From Micropterix aruncella (taxonomy: Eukaryota > Arthropoda > Insecta > Lepidoptera > Micropterigidae), in assembly GCA_944548615.1 (NCBI GenBank), contig CALYMY010000050.1:1-64000 (forward strand): a stretch of DNA of 64,000 nucleotides, given 5' to 3'. The translations under genes were made by a program, and so were the position numbers. Of the stretch, positions 23,699-38,065 are shown piece after piece; within the stretch, counting starts at the first letter, position 1; each line of letters begins with the position of its first letter. The notes beneath the pieces are model-generated. The model was not told the DNA's origin. It ran no database searches and worked only from the letters and a program-made list of their open reading frames with translations.

Positions 23699-25140
23699 GG
23701 AGTTCCCTCGTCGGGAGCCAACCCTGGGTGCAGCAGCCATGTCATGGTGGAACTTAGTAATTGCCATCATAATGGAATGCCTATACCAAATTTCACGTCT
23801 CTACGGTTGACCGTTGAGGAGTTCCCTCGTCGGGAGCCAACCCTGGGTGCAGCAGCCATGTCATGGTGGAACTTAGTAATTGCCATCATAATGGAATGCC
23901 TATACCAAATTTCACGTCTCTACGGTTGACCGTTGAGGAGTTCCCTCGTCGGGAGCCAACCCTGGGTGCAGCAGCGATGTCATGGTGGAACTTAGAAATT
24001 GCCGTCATAATGGAATGCCTATACCAAATTTCACGTCTCTACGGTTGACCGTTGAGGAGTTCCCTCGTCGGGAGCCAACCCTGGGTGCAGCAGCCATGTC
24101 ATGGTGGAACTTAGTAATTGCCATCATAATGGAATGCCTATACCAAATTTCACGTCTCTACGGTTGACCGTTGAGGAGTTCCCTCGTCGGGAGCCAACCC
24201 TGGGTGCAGCAGCCATGTCATGGTGGAACTTAGTAATTGCCATCATAATGGAATGCCTATACCAAATTTCACGTCTCTACGGTTGACCGTTGAGGAGTTC
24301 CCTCGTCGGGAGCCAACCCTGGGTGCAGCAGCCATGTCATGGTGGAACTTAGTAATTGCCATCATAATGGAATGCCTATACCAAATTTCACGTCTCTACG
24401 GTTGACCGTTGAGGAGTTCCCTCGTCGGGAGCCAACCCTGGGTGCAGCAGCCATGTCATGGTGGAACTTAGTAATTGCCATCATAATGGAATGCCTATAC
24501 CAAATTTCACGTCTCTACGGTTGACCGTTGAGGAGTTCCCTCGTCGGGAGCCAACCCTGGGTGCAGCAGCGATGTCATGGTGGAACTTAGAAATTGCCGT
24601 CATAATGGAATGCCTATACCAAATTTCACGTCTCTACGGTTGACCGTTGAGGAGTTCCCTCGTCGGGAGCCAACCCTGGGTGCAGCAGCCATGTCATGGT
24701 GGAACTTAGTAATTGCCATCATAATGGAATGCCTATACCAAATTTCACGTCTCTACGGTTGACCGTTGAGGAGTTCCCTCGTCGGGAGCCAACCCTGGGT
24801 GCAGCAGCCATGTCATGGTGGAACTTAGTAATTGCCATCATAATGGAATGCCTATACCAAATTTCACGTCTCTACGGTTGACCGTTGAGGAGTTCCCTCG
24901 TCGGGAGCCAACCCTGGGTGCAGCAGCCATGTCATGGTGGAACTTAGTAATTGCCATCATAATGGAATGCCTATACCAAATTTCACGTCTCTACGGTTGA
25001 CCGTTGAGAAGTTCCCTCGTCGGGAGCCAACCCTGGGTGCAGCAGCCATGTCATGGTGGAACTTAGTAATTGCCATCATAATGGAATGCCTATACCAAAT
25101 TTCACGTCTCTACGGTTGACCGTTGAGGAGTTCCCTCGTC
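23699..25140. repeat. U5 119-bp array, 12 copies + 14 bp
   Basis: Standard order, no length change. Confidence 0.97.
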
Positions 25141-25856
25141 CTTGTCACGTACCTCTTTCCGTAGGTTGTTTACTCCTTTTAATTCGTTTAACGCCTCGCG
25201 GGCAATATCTCTGGCTCTTTCCGGTATTTCTTCGAAATTCCGAAACGGCACTTCTATTTCTGTGGTCTCCATATTGTCTCTTCTCGTTGATCAAAGGCAC
25301 TGAAAATGAAAATGAAAAAGCACAGATTAAATAGTATTGAAAAGTAATTAAAGAAGAAGAAGAAGACGAGATAAAAAGCAGAAGCAATGAAATGAAAAGC
25401 GTTCTAAAACCCTATCTTTTGACACCTCGCTTGTGTGTATATGATAAAATAAAGAATATAATATTTAATTTATTAAACGAAGCCGCGGGAAAAATACTAA
25501 AACTCCCTTGGCTCGGATCGCTACTATTGAAAACAAACATCGTAAAATCGATACATAAACTTTCGCAAGTATGACGAGGGCTGAAGTTACCATAGAAACA
25601 GAAATCGTTAAATCGATAAATATTCTATTGCGAGTCGGGCCACCGCCTGAGCTCGTTACTATGGAAACAAAACCGTTAAATCGATAAATCAATATACCTA
25701 TACAGATATTAAATCGTCTATAATTCCGTTAATATTACTCAGATTTGAAAATTAAAAGAAGCGTTAGATGCGCAAAGCAAAACTCTATTAGATAATAATA
25801 AACAGGGAGGACTATTGATGCCTTTTAGCGCAATAGCCCTCAAACGTCGGAAGCCA
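25141..25856. repeat. Unit U6 spacer
   Basis: A 716-bp spacer with C at 25554, the variant otherwise found only in U1. Exon-like block at 25153-25299 on the - strand. Confidence 0.95.
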
Positions 25857-27728
25857 ATTTATTTCGAAAAATGTGATTTTTTCATAACAATTTCTATGTT
25901 CAAAATGAAAGTTTATATAAAAAAATTCAAAATGTCAAAATTTCGAAAATGCCATTTCGTAGAGATTTCAAAGGCCTTCGTTCTGTCCGAACACCGTAAC
26001 GCGTTAGGTTTACTCTATCTCGATTTATTTCGAAAAATGTGATTTTTTCATAATAATTTCCAAGTTCAAAATGAAAGTTTATATAAAAATTTTCAAAATA
26101 TCAAAATTTCAAAAATGCCATTTTGTAGAGCTTAAGCGGGGTGTCGATCTCGCCAAAGACCGCAACGCGGTAGGTTTACTCTATCTCGATTTATTTCGAA
26201 AAATGTGATTTTTTCATAACAATTTCTATGTTCAAAATGAAAGTTTATATAAAATTTTTCAAAATGTCAAAATTTCGAAAATGCCATTTTGTAGAGATTA
26301 CCAAGGTCGTCGTTCTGTCCGAACGCCGTAACGCTATAGGTTTACTCTATCACGATCTTTTTCGAAAAATGTGATTTTTTCATAACAATTTCTATGTTTA
26401 AAATGAAATTTTATATAAAATTTTTCAAAATGTCAAAATTTCGAAAATGCCATTTTGTAGAGATTACCAAGGCCGTCGTTCTGTCCGAACGCCGTAACGC
26501 TATAGGTTTACTCTATCACGATCTTTTTCGAAAAATGTGATTTTTTCATAATAATTTCTATGTTTAAAATGAAATTTTATATAAAATTTTTCAAAATGTC
26601 AAAATTTCAAAAATGCCATTTTGTAGAGCTTAAGCGGGGTGTCGATCTAGCCAAAGACCGCAACGCGGTAGGTTTACTCTATCACGGTCTTTTTCGAAAA
26701 ATGTCATTTATTCATAACAATTTCTATGTTCAAAATGAAAGTTTATATAAAAAATTTCAAAATGTCAAAATTTCGAAAATGCCATTTCGTAGAGATTACC
26801 AAGGCCGTGGTTCTGTCCGAACGCCGTAACGCTATAGGTTTACTCTATCACGATCTTTTTCGAAAAATGTGATTTTTTCATTATAATTTCTATGTTTAAA
26901 ATGAAATTTTATATAAAATTTTTCAAAATGTCAAAATTTCAAAAATGCCATTTTGTAGAGCTTAAGCGGGGTGTCGATCTCGCCAAAGACCGCAACGCGG
27001 TAGGTTTACTCTATCTCGATTTATTTCGAAAAATGTGATTTTTTCATAACAATTTCTATGTTCAAAATGAAAGTTTATATAAAAAATTTCAAAATGTCAA
27101 AATTTCGAAAATGCCATTTTGTAGAGATTACCAAGGCCGTCGTTCTGTCCGAACGCCGTAACCCTATAGGTTTACTCTATCACGATCTTTTTCGAAAAAT
27201 GTGATTTTTTCATAACAATTTCTATGTTTAAAATGAAATTTTATATAAAATTTTTCAAAATGTCAAAATTTCGAAAATGCCATTTTGTAGAGATTACCAA
27301 GGCCGTCGTTCTGTCCGAACGCCGTAACCCTATAGGTTTATTCTATCACGATCTTTTTCGAAAAATATGATTTTTTCATAATAATTTCTATGTTTAAAAT
27401 GAAATTTTATATAAAATTTTTCAAAAAGTCAAAATTTCAAAAATGCCATTTTGTAGAGCTTAAGCGGGGTGTCGATCTCGCCAAAGACCGCAACGCGGTA
27501 GGTTTACTCTATCTCGTTCTTTTGTGAAAAATGTGATTTTTTCATAACAATTTCTATGTTCAAAATGAAAGTTTATATAAAAAATTTCAAAATGTCAAAA
27601 TTTCGAAAATGCCATTTCGTAGAGATTTCAAAGGCCTTCGTTATGCCCAAACACCGTAACGCGTTTTATTTACTCTATCACGGTCTTTTTCGAAAAATGA
27701 CATTTATTCATAACAATTTCTATGTTCA
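25857..27728. repeat. U6 166-bp array, 11 copies + 46 bp
   Basis: Standard order. T at 27341 (GGTTTATTCTATC) matches U1 at the same offset of 1,484 bp. Confidence 0.97.
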
Positions 27729-29170
27729 GGAGTTCCCTCGTCGGGAGCCAACCCTGGGTGCAGCAGCCATGTCATGGTGGAACTTAGTAATTGCCATCAT
27801 AATGGAATGCCTATACCAAATTTCACGTCTCTACGGTTGACCGTTGAGGAGTTCCCTCGTCGGGAGCCAACCCTGGGTGCAGCAGCCATGTCATGGTGGA
27901 ACTTAGTAATTGCCATCATAATGGAATGCCTATACCAAATTTCACGTCTCTACGGTTGACCGTTGAGGAGTTCCCTCGTCGGGAGCCAACCCTGGGTGCA
28001 GCAGCGATGTCATGGTGGAACTTAGAAATTGCCGTCATAATGGAATGCCTATACCAAATTTCACGTCTCTACGGTTGACCGTTGAGGAGTTCCCTCGTCG
28101 GGAGCCAACCCTGGGTGCAGCAGCCATGTCATGGTGGAACTTAGTAATTGCCATCATAATGGAATGCCTATACCAAATTTCACGTCTCTACGGTTGACCG
28201 TTGAGGAGTTCCCTCGTCGGGAGCCAACCCTGGGTGCAGCAGCCATGTCATGGTGGAACTTAGTAATTGCCATCATAATGGAATGCCTATACCAAATTTC
28301 ACGTCTCTACGGTTGACCGTTGAGGAGTTCCCTCGTCGGGAGCCAACCCTGGGTGCAGCAGCCATGTCATGGTGGAACTTAGTAATTGCCATCATAATGG
28401 AATGCCTATACCAAATTTCACGTCTCTACGGTTGACCGTTGAGGAGTTCCCTCGTCGGGAGCCAACCCTGGGTGCAGCAGCCATGTCATGGTGGAACTTA
28501 GTAATTGCCATCATAATGGAATGCATATACCAAATTTCACGTCTCTACGGTTGACCGTTGAGGAGTTCCCTCGTCGGGAGCCAACCCTGGGTGCAGCAGC
28601 GATGTCATGGTGGAACTTAGAAATTGCCGTCATAATGGAATGCCTATACCAAATTTCACGTCTCTACGGTTGACCGTTGAGGAGTTCCCTCGTCGGGAGC
28701 CAACCCTGGGTGCAGCAGCCATGTCATGGTGGAACTTAGTAATTGCCATCATAATGGAATGCCTATACCAAATTTCACGTCTCTACGGTTGACCGTTGAG
28801 GAGTTCCCTCGTCGGGAGCCAACCCTGGGTGCAGCAGCCATGTCATGGTGGAACTTAGTAATTGCCATCATAATGGAATGCCTATACCAAATTTCACGTC
28901 TCTACGGTTGACCGTTGAGGAGTTCCCTCGTCGGGAGCCAACCCTGGGTGCAGCAGCCATGTCATGGTGGAACTTAGTAATTGCCATCATAATGGAATGC
29001 CTATACCAAATTTCACGTCTCTACGGTTGACCGTTGAGAAGTTCCCTCGTCGGGAGCCAACCCTGGGTGCAGCAGCCATGTCATGGTGGAACTTAGTAAT
29101 TGCCATCATAATGGAATGCCTATACCAAATTTCACGTCTCTACGGTTGACCGTTGAGGAGTTCCCTCGTC
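27729..29170. repeat. U6 119-bp array, 12 copies + 14 bp
   Basis: Standard order. A at 28525 in copy 7 repeats the U1 private variant in the same copy. Confidence 0.97.
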
Positions 29171-29886
29171 CTTGTCACGTACCTCTTTCCGTAGGTTGTT
29201 TACTCCTTTTAATTCGTTTAACGCCTCGCGGGCAATATCTCTGGCTCTTTCCGGTATTTCTTCGAAATTCCGAAACGGCACTTCTATTTCTGTGGTCTCC
29301 ATATTGTCTCTTCTCGTTGATCAAAGGCACTGAAAATGAAAATGAAAAAGCACAGATTAAATAGTATTGAAAAGTAATTAAAGAAGAAGAAGAAGACGAG
29401 ATAAAAAGCAGAAGCAATGAAATGAAAAGCGTTCTAAAACCCTATCTTTTGACACCTCGCTTGTGTGTATATGATAAAATAAAGAATATAATATTTAATT
29501 TATTAAACGAAGCCGCGGGAAAAATACTAAAACTCCCTTGGCTCGGATCGCTACTATTGAAAACAAACATCGTAAAATCGATAAATAAACTTTCGCAAGT
29601 ATGACGAGGGCTGAAGTTACCATAGAAACAGAAATCGTTAAATCGATAAATATTCTATTGCGAGTCGGGCCACCGCCTGAGCTCGTTACTATGGAAACAA
29701 AACCGTTAAATCGATAAATCAATATACCTATACAGATATTAAATCGTCTATAATTCCGTTAATATTACTCAGATTTGAAAATTAAAAGAAGCGTTAGATG
29801 CGCAAAGCAAAACTCTATTAGATAATAATAAACAGGGAGGACTATTGATGCCTTTTAGCGCAATAGCCCTCAAACGTCGGAAGCCA
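29171..29886. repeat. Unit U7 spacer
   Basis: A standard 716-bp spacer; exon-like block at 29183-29329 on the - strand. Confidence 0.95.
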
Positions 29887-31758
29887 ATTTATTTCGAAAA
29901 ATGTGATTTTTTCATAACAATTTCTATGTTCAAAATGAAAGTTTATATAAAAAAATTCAAAATGTCAAAATTTCGAAAATGCCATTTCGTAGAGATTTCA
30001 AAGGCCTTCGTTCTGTCCGAACACCGTAACGCGTTAGGTTTACTCTATCTCGATTTATTTCGAAAAATGTGATTTTTTCATAATAATTTCCAAGTTCAAA
30101 ATGAAAGTTTATATAAAAATTTTCAAAATATCAAAATTTCAAAAATGCCATTTTGTAGAGCTTAAGCGGGGTGTCGATCTCGCCAAAGACCGCAACGCGG
30201 TAGGTTTACTCTATCTCGATTTATTTCGAAAAATGTGATTTTTTCATAACAATTTCTATGTTCAAAATGAAAGTTTATATAAAATTTTTCAAAATGTCAA
30301 AATTTCGAAAATGCCATTTTGTAGAGATTACCAAGGTCGTCGTTCTGTCCGAACGCCGTAACGCTATAGGTTTACTCTATCACGATCTTTTTCGAAAAAT
30401 GTGATTTTTTCATAACAATTTCTATGTTTAAAATGAAATTTTATATAAAATTTTTCAAAATGTCAAAATTTCGAAAATGCCATTTTGTAGAGATTACCAA
30501 GGCCGTCGTTCTGTCCGAACGCCGTAACGCTATAGGTTTACTCTATCACGATCTTTTTCGAAAAATGTGATTTTTTCATAATAATTTCTATGTTTAAAAT
30601 GAAATTTTATATAAAATTTTTCAAAATGTCAAAATTTCAAAAATGCCATTTTGTAGAGCTTAAGCGGGGTGTCGATCTAGCCAAAGACCGCAACGCGGTA
30701 GGTTTACTCTATCACGGTCTTTTTCGAAAAATGTCATTTATTCATAACAATTTCTATGTTCAAAATGAAAGTTTATATAAAAAATTTCAAAATGTCAAAA
30801 TTTCGAAAATGCCATTTCGTAGAGATTACCAAGGCCGTGGTTCTGTCCGAACGCCGTAACGCTATAGGTTTACTCTATCACGATCTTTTTCGAAAAATGT
30901 GATTTTTTCATTATAATTTCTATGTTTAAAATGAAATTTTATATAAAATTTTTCAAAATGTCAAAATTTCAAAAATGCCATTTTGTAGAGCTTAAGCGGG
31001 GTGTCGATCTCGCCAAAGACCGCAACGCGGTAGGTTTACTCTATCTCGATTTATTTCGAAAAATGTGATTTTTTCATAACAATTTCTATGTTCAAAATGA
31101 AAGTTTATATAAAAAATTTCAAAATGTCAAAATTTCGAAAATGCCATTTTGTAGAGATTACCAAGGCCGTCGTTCTGTCCGAACGCCGTAACCCTATAGG
31201 TTTACTCTATCACGATCTTTTTCGAAAAATGTGATTTTTTCATAACAATTTCTATGTTTAAAATGAAATTTTATATAAAATTTTTCAAAATATCAAAATT
31301 TCGAAAATGCCATTTTGTAGAGATTACCAAGGCCGTCGTTCTGTCCGAACGCCGTAACCCTATAGGTTTACTCTATCACGATCTTTTTCGAAAAATATGA
31401 TTTTTTCATAATAATTTCTATGTTTAAAATGAAATTTTATATAAAATTTTTCAAAAAGTCAAAATTTCAAAAATGCCATTTTGTAGAGCTTAAGCGGGGT
31501 GTCGATCTCGCCAAAGACCGCAACGCGGTAGGTTTACTCTATCTCGTTCTTTTGTGAAAAATGTGATTTTTTCATAACAATTTCTATGTTCAAAATGAAA
31601 GTTTATATAAAAAATTTCAAAATGTCAAAATTTCGAAAATGCCATTTCGTAGAGATTTCAAAGGCCTTCGTTATGCCCAAACACCGTAACGCGTTTTATT
31701 TACTCTATCACGGTCTTTTTCGAAAAATGACATTTATTCATAACAATTTCTATGTTCA
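29887..31758. repeat. U7 166-bp array, 11 copies + 46 bp
   Basis: Standard order. Copy 9 has A at 31292 (AAAATATCAAAATTTCG), shared with U10 only. Confidence 0.97.
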
Positions 31759-33200
31759 GGAGTTCCCTCGTCGGGAGCCAACCCTGGGTGCAGCAGCCAT
31801 GTCATGGTGGAACTTAGTAATTGCCATCATAATGGAATGCCTATACCAAATTTCACGTCTCTACGGTTGACCGTTGAGGAGTTCCCTCGTCGGGAGCCAA
31901 CCCTGGGTGCAGCAGCCATGTCATGGTGGAACTTAGTAATTGCCATCATAATGGAATGCCTATACCAAATTTCACGTCTCTACGGTTGACCGTTGAGGAG
32001 TTCCCTCGTCGGGAGCCAACCCTGGGTGCAGCAGCGATGTCATGGTGGAACTTAGAAATTGCCGTCATAATGGAATGCCTATACCAAATTTCACGTCTCT
32101 ACGGTTGACCGTTGAGGAGTTCCCTCGTCGGGAGCCAACCCTGGGTGCAGCAGCCATGTCATGGTGGAACTTAGTAATTGCCATCATAATGGAATGCCTA
32201 TACCAAATTTCACGTCTCTACGGTTGACCGTTGAGGAGTTCCCTCGTCGGGAGCCAACCCTGGGTGCAGCAGCCATGTCATGGTGGAACTTAGTAATTGC
32301 CATCATAATGGAATGCCTATACCAAATTTCACGTCTCTACGGTTGACCGTTGAGGAGTTCCCTCGTCGGGAGCCAACCCTGGGTGCAGCAGCCATGTCAT
32401 GGTGGAACTTAGTAATTGCCATCATAATGGAATGCCTATACCAAATTTCACGTCTCTACGGTTGACCGTTGAGGAGTTCCCTCGTCGGGAGCCAACCCTG
32501 GGTGCAGCAGCCATGTCATGGTGGAACTTAGTAATTGCCATCATAATGGAATGCCTATACCAAATTTCACGTCTCTACGGTTGACCGTTGAGGAGTTCCC
32601 TCGTCGGGAGCCAACCCTGGGTGCAGCAGCGATGTCATGGTGGAACTTAGAAATTGCCGTCATAATGGAATGCCTATACCAAATTTCACGTCTCTACGGT
32701 TGACCGTTGAGGAGTTCCCTCGTCGGGAGCCAACCCTGGGTGCAGCAGCCATGTCATGGTGGAACTTAGTAATTGCCATCATAATGGAATGCCTATACCA
32801 AATTTCACGTCTCTACGGTTGACCGTTGAGGAGTTCCCTCGTCGGGAGCCAACCCTGGGTGCAGCAGCCATGTCATGGTGGAACTTAGTAATTGCCATCA
32901 TAATGGAATGCCTATACCAAATTTCACGTCTCTACGGTTGACCGTTGAGGAGTTCCCTCGTCGGGAGCCAACCCTGGGTGCAGCAGCCATGTCATGGTGG
33001 AACTTAGTAATTGCCATCATAATGGAATGCCTATACCAAATTTCACGTCTCTACGGTTGACCGTTGAGAAGTTCCCTCGTCGGGAGCCAACCCTGGGTGC
33101 AGCAGCCATGTCATGGTGGAACTTAGTAATTGCCATCATAATGGAATGCCTATACCAAATTTCACGTCTCTACGGTTGACCGTTGAGGAGTTCCCTCGTC
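31759..33200. repeat. U7 119-bp array, 12 copies + 14 bp
   Basis: Standard order, no length change. Confidence 0.97.
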
Positions 33201-33916
33201 CTTGTCACGTACCTCTTTCCGTAGGTTGTTTACTCCTTTTAATTCGTTTAACGCCTCGCGGGCAATATCTCTGGCTCTTTCCGGTATTTCTTCGAAATTC
33301 CGAAACGGCACTTCTATTTCTGTGGTCTCCATATTGTCTCTTCTCGTTGATCAAAGGCACTGAAAATGAAAATGAAAAAGCACAGATTAAATAGTATTGA
33401 AAAGTAATTAAAGAAGAAGAAGAAGACGAGATAAAAAGCAGAAGCAATGAAATGAAAAGCGTTCTAAAACCCTATCTTTTGACACCTCGCTTGTGTGTAT
33501 ATGATAAAATAAAGAATATAATATTTAATTTATTAAACGAAGCCGCGGGAAAAATACTAAAACTCCCTTGGCTCGGATCGCTACTATTGAAAACAAACAT
33601 CGTAAAATCGATAAATAAACTTTCGCAAGTATGACGAGGGCTGAAGTTACCATAGAAACAGAAATCGTTAAATCGATAAATATTCTATTGCGAGTCGGGC
33701 CACCGCCTGAGCTCGTTACTATGGAAACAAAACCGTTAAATCGATAAATCAATATACCTATACAGATATTAAATCGTCTATAATTCCGTTAATATTACTC
33801 AGATTTGAAAATTAAAAGAAGCGTTAGATGCGCAAAGCAAAACTCTATTAGATAATAATAAACAGGGAGGACTATTGATGCCTTTTAGCGCAATAGCCCT
33901 CAAACGTCGGAAGCCA
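33201..33916. repeat. Unit U8 spacer
   Basis: A standard 716-bp spacer; exon-like block at 33213-33359 on the - strand. Confidence 0.95.
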
Positions 33917-35788
33917 ATTTATTTCGAAAAATGTGATTTTTTCATAACAATTTCTATGTTCAAAATGAAAGTTTATATAAAAAAATTCAAAATGTCAAAA
34001 TTTCGAAAATGCCATTTCGTAGAGATTTCAAAGGCCTTCGTTCTGTCCGAACACCGTAACGCGTTAGGTTTACTCTATCTCGATTTATTTCGAAAAATGT
34101 GATTTTTTCATAATAATTTCCAAGTTCAAAATGAAAGTTTATATAAAAATTTTCAAAATATCAAAATTTCAAAAATGCCATTTTGTAGAGCTTAAGCGGG
34201 GTGTCGATCTCGCCAAAGACCGCAACGCGGTAGGTTTACTCTATCTCGATTTATTTCGAAAAATGTGATTTTTTCATAACAATTTCTATGTTCAAAATGA
34301 AAGTTTATATAAAATTTTTCAAAATGTCAAAATTTCGAAAATGCCATTTTGTAGAGATTACCAAGGTCGTCGTTCTGTCCGAACGCCGTAACGCTATAGG
34401 TTTACTCTATCACGATCTTTTTCGAAAAATGTGATTTTTTCATAACAATTTCTATGTTTAAAATGAAATTTTATATAAAATTTTTCAAAATGTCAAAATT
34501 TCGAAAATGCCATTTTGTAGAGATTACCAAGGCCGTCGTTCTGTCCGAACGCCGTAACGCTATAGGTTTACTCTATCACGATCTTTTTCGAAAAATGTGA
34601 TTTTTTCATAATAATTTCTATGTTTAAAATGAAATTTTATATAAAATTTTTCAAAATGTCAAAATTTCAAAAATGCCATTTTGTAGAGCTTAAGCGGGGT
34701 GTCGATCTAGCCAAAGACCGCAACGCGGTAGGTTTACTCTATCACGGTCTTTTTCGAAAAATGTCATTTATTCATAACAATTTCTATGTTCAAAATGAAA
34801 GTTTATATAAAAAATTTCAAAATGTCAAAATTTCGAAAATGCCATTTCGTAGAGATTACCAAGGCCGTGGTTCTGTCCGAACGCCGTAACGCTATAGGTT
34901 TACTCTATCACGATCTTTTTCGAAAAATGTGATTTTTTCATTATAATTTCTATGTTTAAAATGAAATTTTATATAAAATTTTTCAAAATGTCAAAATTTC
35001 AAAAATGCCATTTTGTAGAGCTTAAGCGGGGTGTCGATCTCGCCAAAGACCGCAACGCGGTAGGTTTACTCTATCTCGATTTATTTCGAAAAATGTGATT
35101 TTTTCATAACAATTTCTATGTTCAAAATGAAAGTTTATATAAAAAATTTCAAAATGTCAAAATTTCGAAAATGCCATTTTGTAGAGATTACCAAGGCCGT
35201 CGTTCTGTCCGAACGCCGTAACCCTATAGGTTTACTCTATCACGATCTTTTTCGAAAAATGTGATTTTTTCATAACAATTTCTATGTTTAAAATGAAATT
35301 TTATATAAAATTTTTCAAAATGTCAAAATTTCGAAAATGCCATTTTGTAGAGATTACCAAGGCCGTCGTTCTGTCCGAACGCCGTAACCCTATAGGTTTA
35401 CTCTATCACGATCTTTTTCGAAAAATATGATTTTTTCATAATAATTTCTATGTTTAAAATGAAATTTTATATAAAATTTTTCAAAAAGTCAAAATTTCAA
35501 AAATGCCATTTTGTAGAGCTTAAGCGGGGTGTCGATCTCGCCAAAGACCGCAACGCGGTAGGTTTACTCTATCTCGTTCTTTTGTGAAAAATGTGATTTT
35601 TTCATAACAATTTCTATGTTCAAAATGAAAGTTTATATAAAAAATTTCAAAATGTCAAAATTTCGAAAATGCCATTTCGTAGAGATTTCAAAGGCCTTCG
35701 TTATGCCCAAACACCGTAACGCGTTTTATTTACTCTATCACGGTCTTTTTCGAAAAATGACATTTATTCATAACAATTTCTATGTTCA
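33917..35788. repeat. U8 166-bp array, 11 copies + 46 bp
   Basis: Standard length and order. Confidence 0.97.
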
Positions 35789-37349
35789 GGAGTTCCCTCG
35801 TCGGGAGCCAACCCTGGGTGCAGCAGCCATGTCATGGTGGAACTTAGTAATTGCCATCATAATGGAATGCCTATACCAAATTTCACGTCTCTACGGTTGA
35901 CCGTTGAGGAGTTCCCTCGTCGGGAGCCAACCCTGGGTGCAGCAGCCATGTCATGGTGGAACTTAGTAATTGCCATCATAATGGAATGCCTATACCAAAT
36001 TTCACGTCTCTACGGTTGACCGTTGAGGAGTTCCCTCGTCGGGAGCCAACCCTGGGTGCAGCAGCGATGTCATGGTGGAACTTAGAAATTGCCGTCATAA
36101 TGGAATGCCTATACCAAATTTCACGTCTCTACGGTTGACCGTTGAGGAGTTCCCTCGTCGGGAGCCAACCCTGGGTGCAGCAGCCATGTCATGGTGGAAC
36201 TTAGTAATTGCCATCATAATGGAATGCCTATACCAAATTTCACGTCTCTACGGTTGACCGTTGAGGAGTTCCCTCGTCGGGAGCCAACCCTGGGTGCAGC
36301 AGCCATGTCATGGTGGAACTTAGTAATTGCCATCATAATGGAATGCCTATACCAAATTTCACGTCTCTACGGTTGACCGTTGAGGAGTTCCCTCGTCGGG
36401 AGCCAACCCTGGGTGCAGCAGCCATGTCATGGTGGAACTTAGTAATTGCCATCATAATGGAATGCCTATACCAAATTTCACGTCTCTACGGTTGACCGTT
36501 GAGGAGTTCCCTCGTCGGGAGCCAACCCTGGGTGCAGCAGCCATGTCATGGTGGAACTTAGTAATTGCCATCATAATGGAATGCCTATACCAAATTTCAC
36601 GTCTCTACGGTTGACCGTTGAGGAGTTCCCTCGTCGGGAGCCAACCCTGGGTGCAGCAGCGATGTCATGGTGGAACTTAGAAATTGCCGTCATAATGGAA
36701 TGCCTATACCAAATTTCACGTCTCTACGGTTGACCGTTGAGGAGTTCCCTCGTCGGGAGCCAACCCTGGGTGCAGCAGCGATGTCATGGTGGAACTTAGA
36801 AATTGCCGTCATAATGGAATGCCTATACCAAATTTCACGTCTCTACGGTTGACCGTTGAGGAGTTCCCTCGTCGGGAGCCAACCCTGGGTGCAGCAGCCA
36901 TGTCATGGTGGAACTTAGTAATTGCCATCATAATGGAATGCCTATACCAAATTTCACGTCTCTACGGTTGACCGTTGAGGAGTTCCCTCGTCGGGAGCCA
37001 ACCCTGGGTGCAGCAGCCATGTCATGGTGGAACTTAGTAATTGCCATCATAATGGAATGCCTATACCAAATTTCACGTCTCTACGGTTGACCGTTGAGGA
37101 GTTCCCTCGTCGGGAGCCAACCCTGGGTGCAGCAGCCATGTCATGGTGGAACTTAGTAATTGCCATCATAATGGAATGCCTATACCAAATTTCACGTCTC
37201 TACGGTTGACCGTTGAGAAGTTCCCTCGTCGGGAGCCAACCCTGGGTGCAGCAGCCATGTCATGGTGGAACTTAGTAATTGCCATCATAATGGAATGCCT
37301 ATACCAAATTTCACGTCTCTACGGTTGACCGTTGAGGAGTTCCCTCGTC
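35789..37349. repeat. U8 119-bp array, 13 copies + 14 bp
   Basis: Length 1,561 bp. Copies 8 and 9 are both type b, so the extra copy is a tandem duplicate of one b monomer (a-a-b-a-a-a-a-b-b-a-a-a-a'). Confidence 0.97.
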
Positions 37350-38065
37350 CTTGTCACGTACCTCTTTCCGTAGGTTGTTTACTCCTTTTAATTCGTTTAA
37401 CGCCTCGCGGGCAATATCTCTGGCTCTTTCCGGTATTTCTTCGAAATTCCGAAACGGCACTTCTATTTCTGTGGTCTCCATATTGTCTCTTCTCGTTGAT
37501 CAAAGGCACTGAAAATGAAAATGAAAAAGCACAGATTAAATAGTATTGAAAAGTAATTAAAGAAGAAGAAGAAGACGAGATAAAAAGCAGAAGCAATGAA
37601 ATGAAAAGCGTTCTAAAACCCTATCTTTTGACACCTCGCTTGTGTGTATATGATAAAATAAAGAATATAATATTTAATTTATTAAACGAAGCCGCGGGAA
37701 AAATACTAAAACTCCCTTGGCTCGGATCGCTACTATTGAAAACAAACATCGTAAAATCGATAAATAAACTTTCGCAAGTATGACGAGGGCTGAAGTTACC
37801 ATAGAAACAGAAATCGTTAAATCGATAAATATTCTATTGCGAGTCGGGCCACCGCCTGAGCTCGTTACTATGGAAACAAAACCGTTAAATCGATAAATCA
37901 ATATACCTATACAGATATTAAATCGTCTATAATTCCGTTAATATTACTCAGATTTGAAAATTAAAAGAAGCGTTAGATGCGCAAAGCAAAACTCTATTAG
38001 ATAATAATAAACAGGGAGGACTATTGATGCCTTTTAGCGCAATAGCCCTCAAACGTCGGAAGCCA
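37350..38065. repeat. Unit U9 spacer
   Basis: A standard 716-bp spacer; exon-like block at 37362-37508 on the - strand. Confidence 0.95.
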
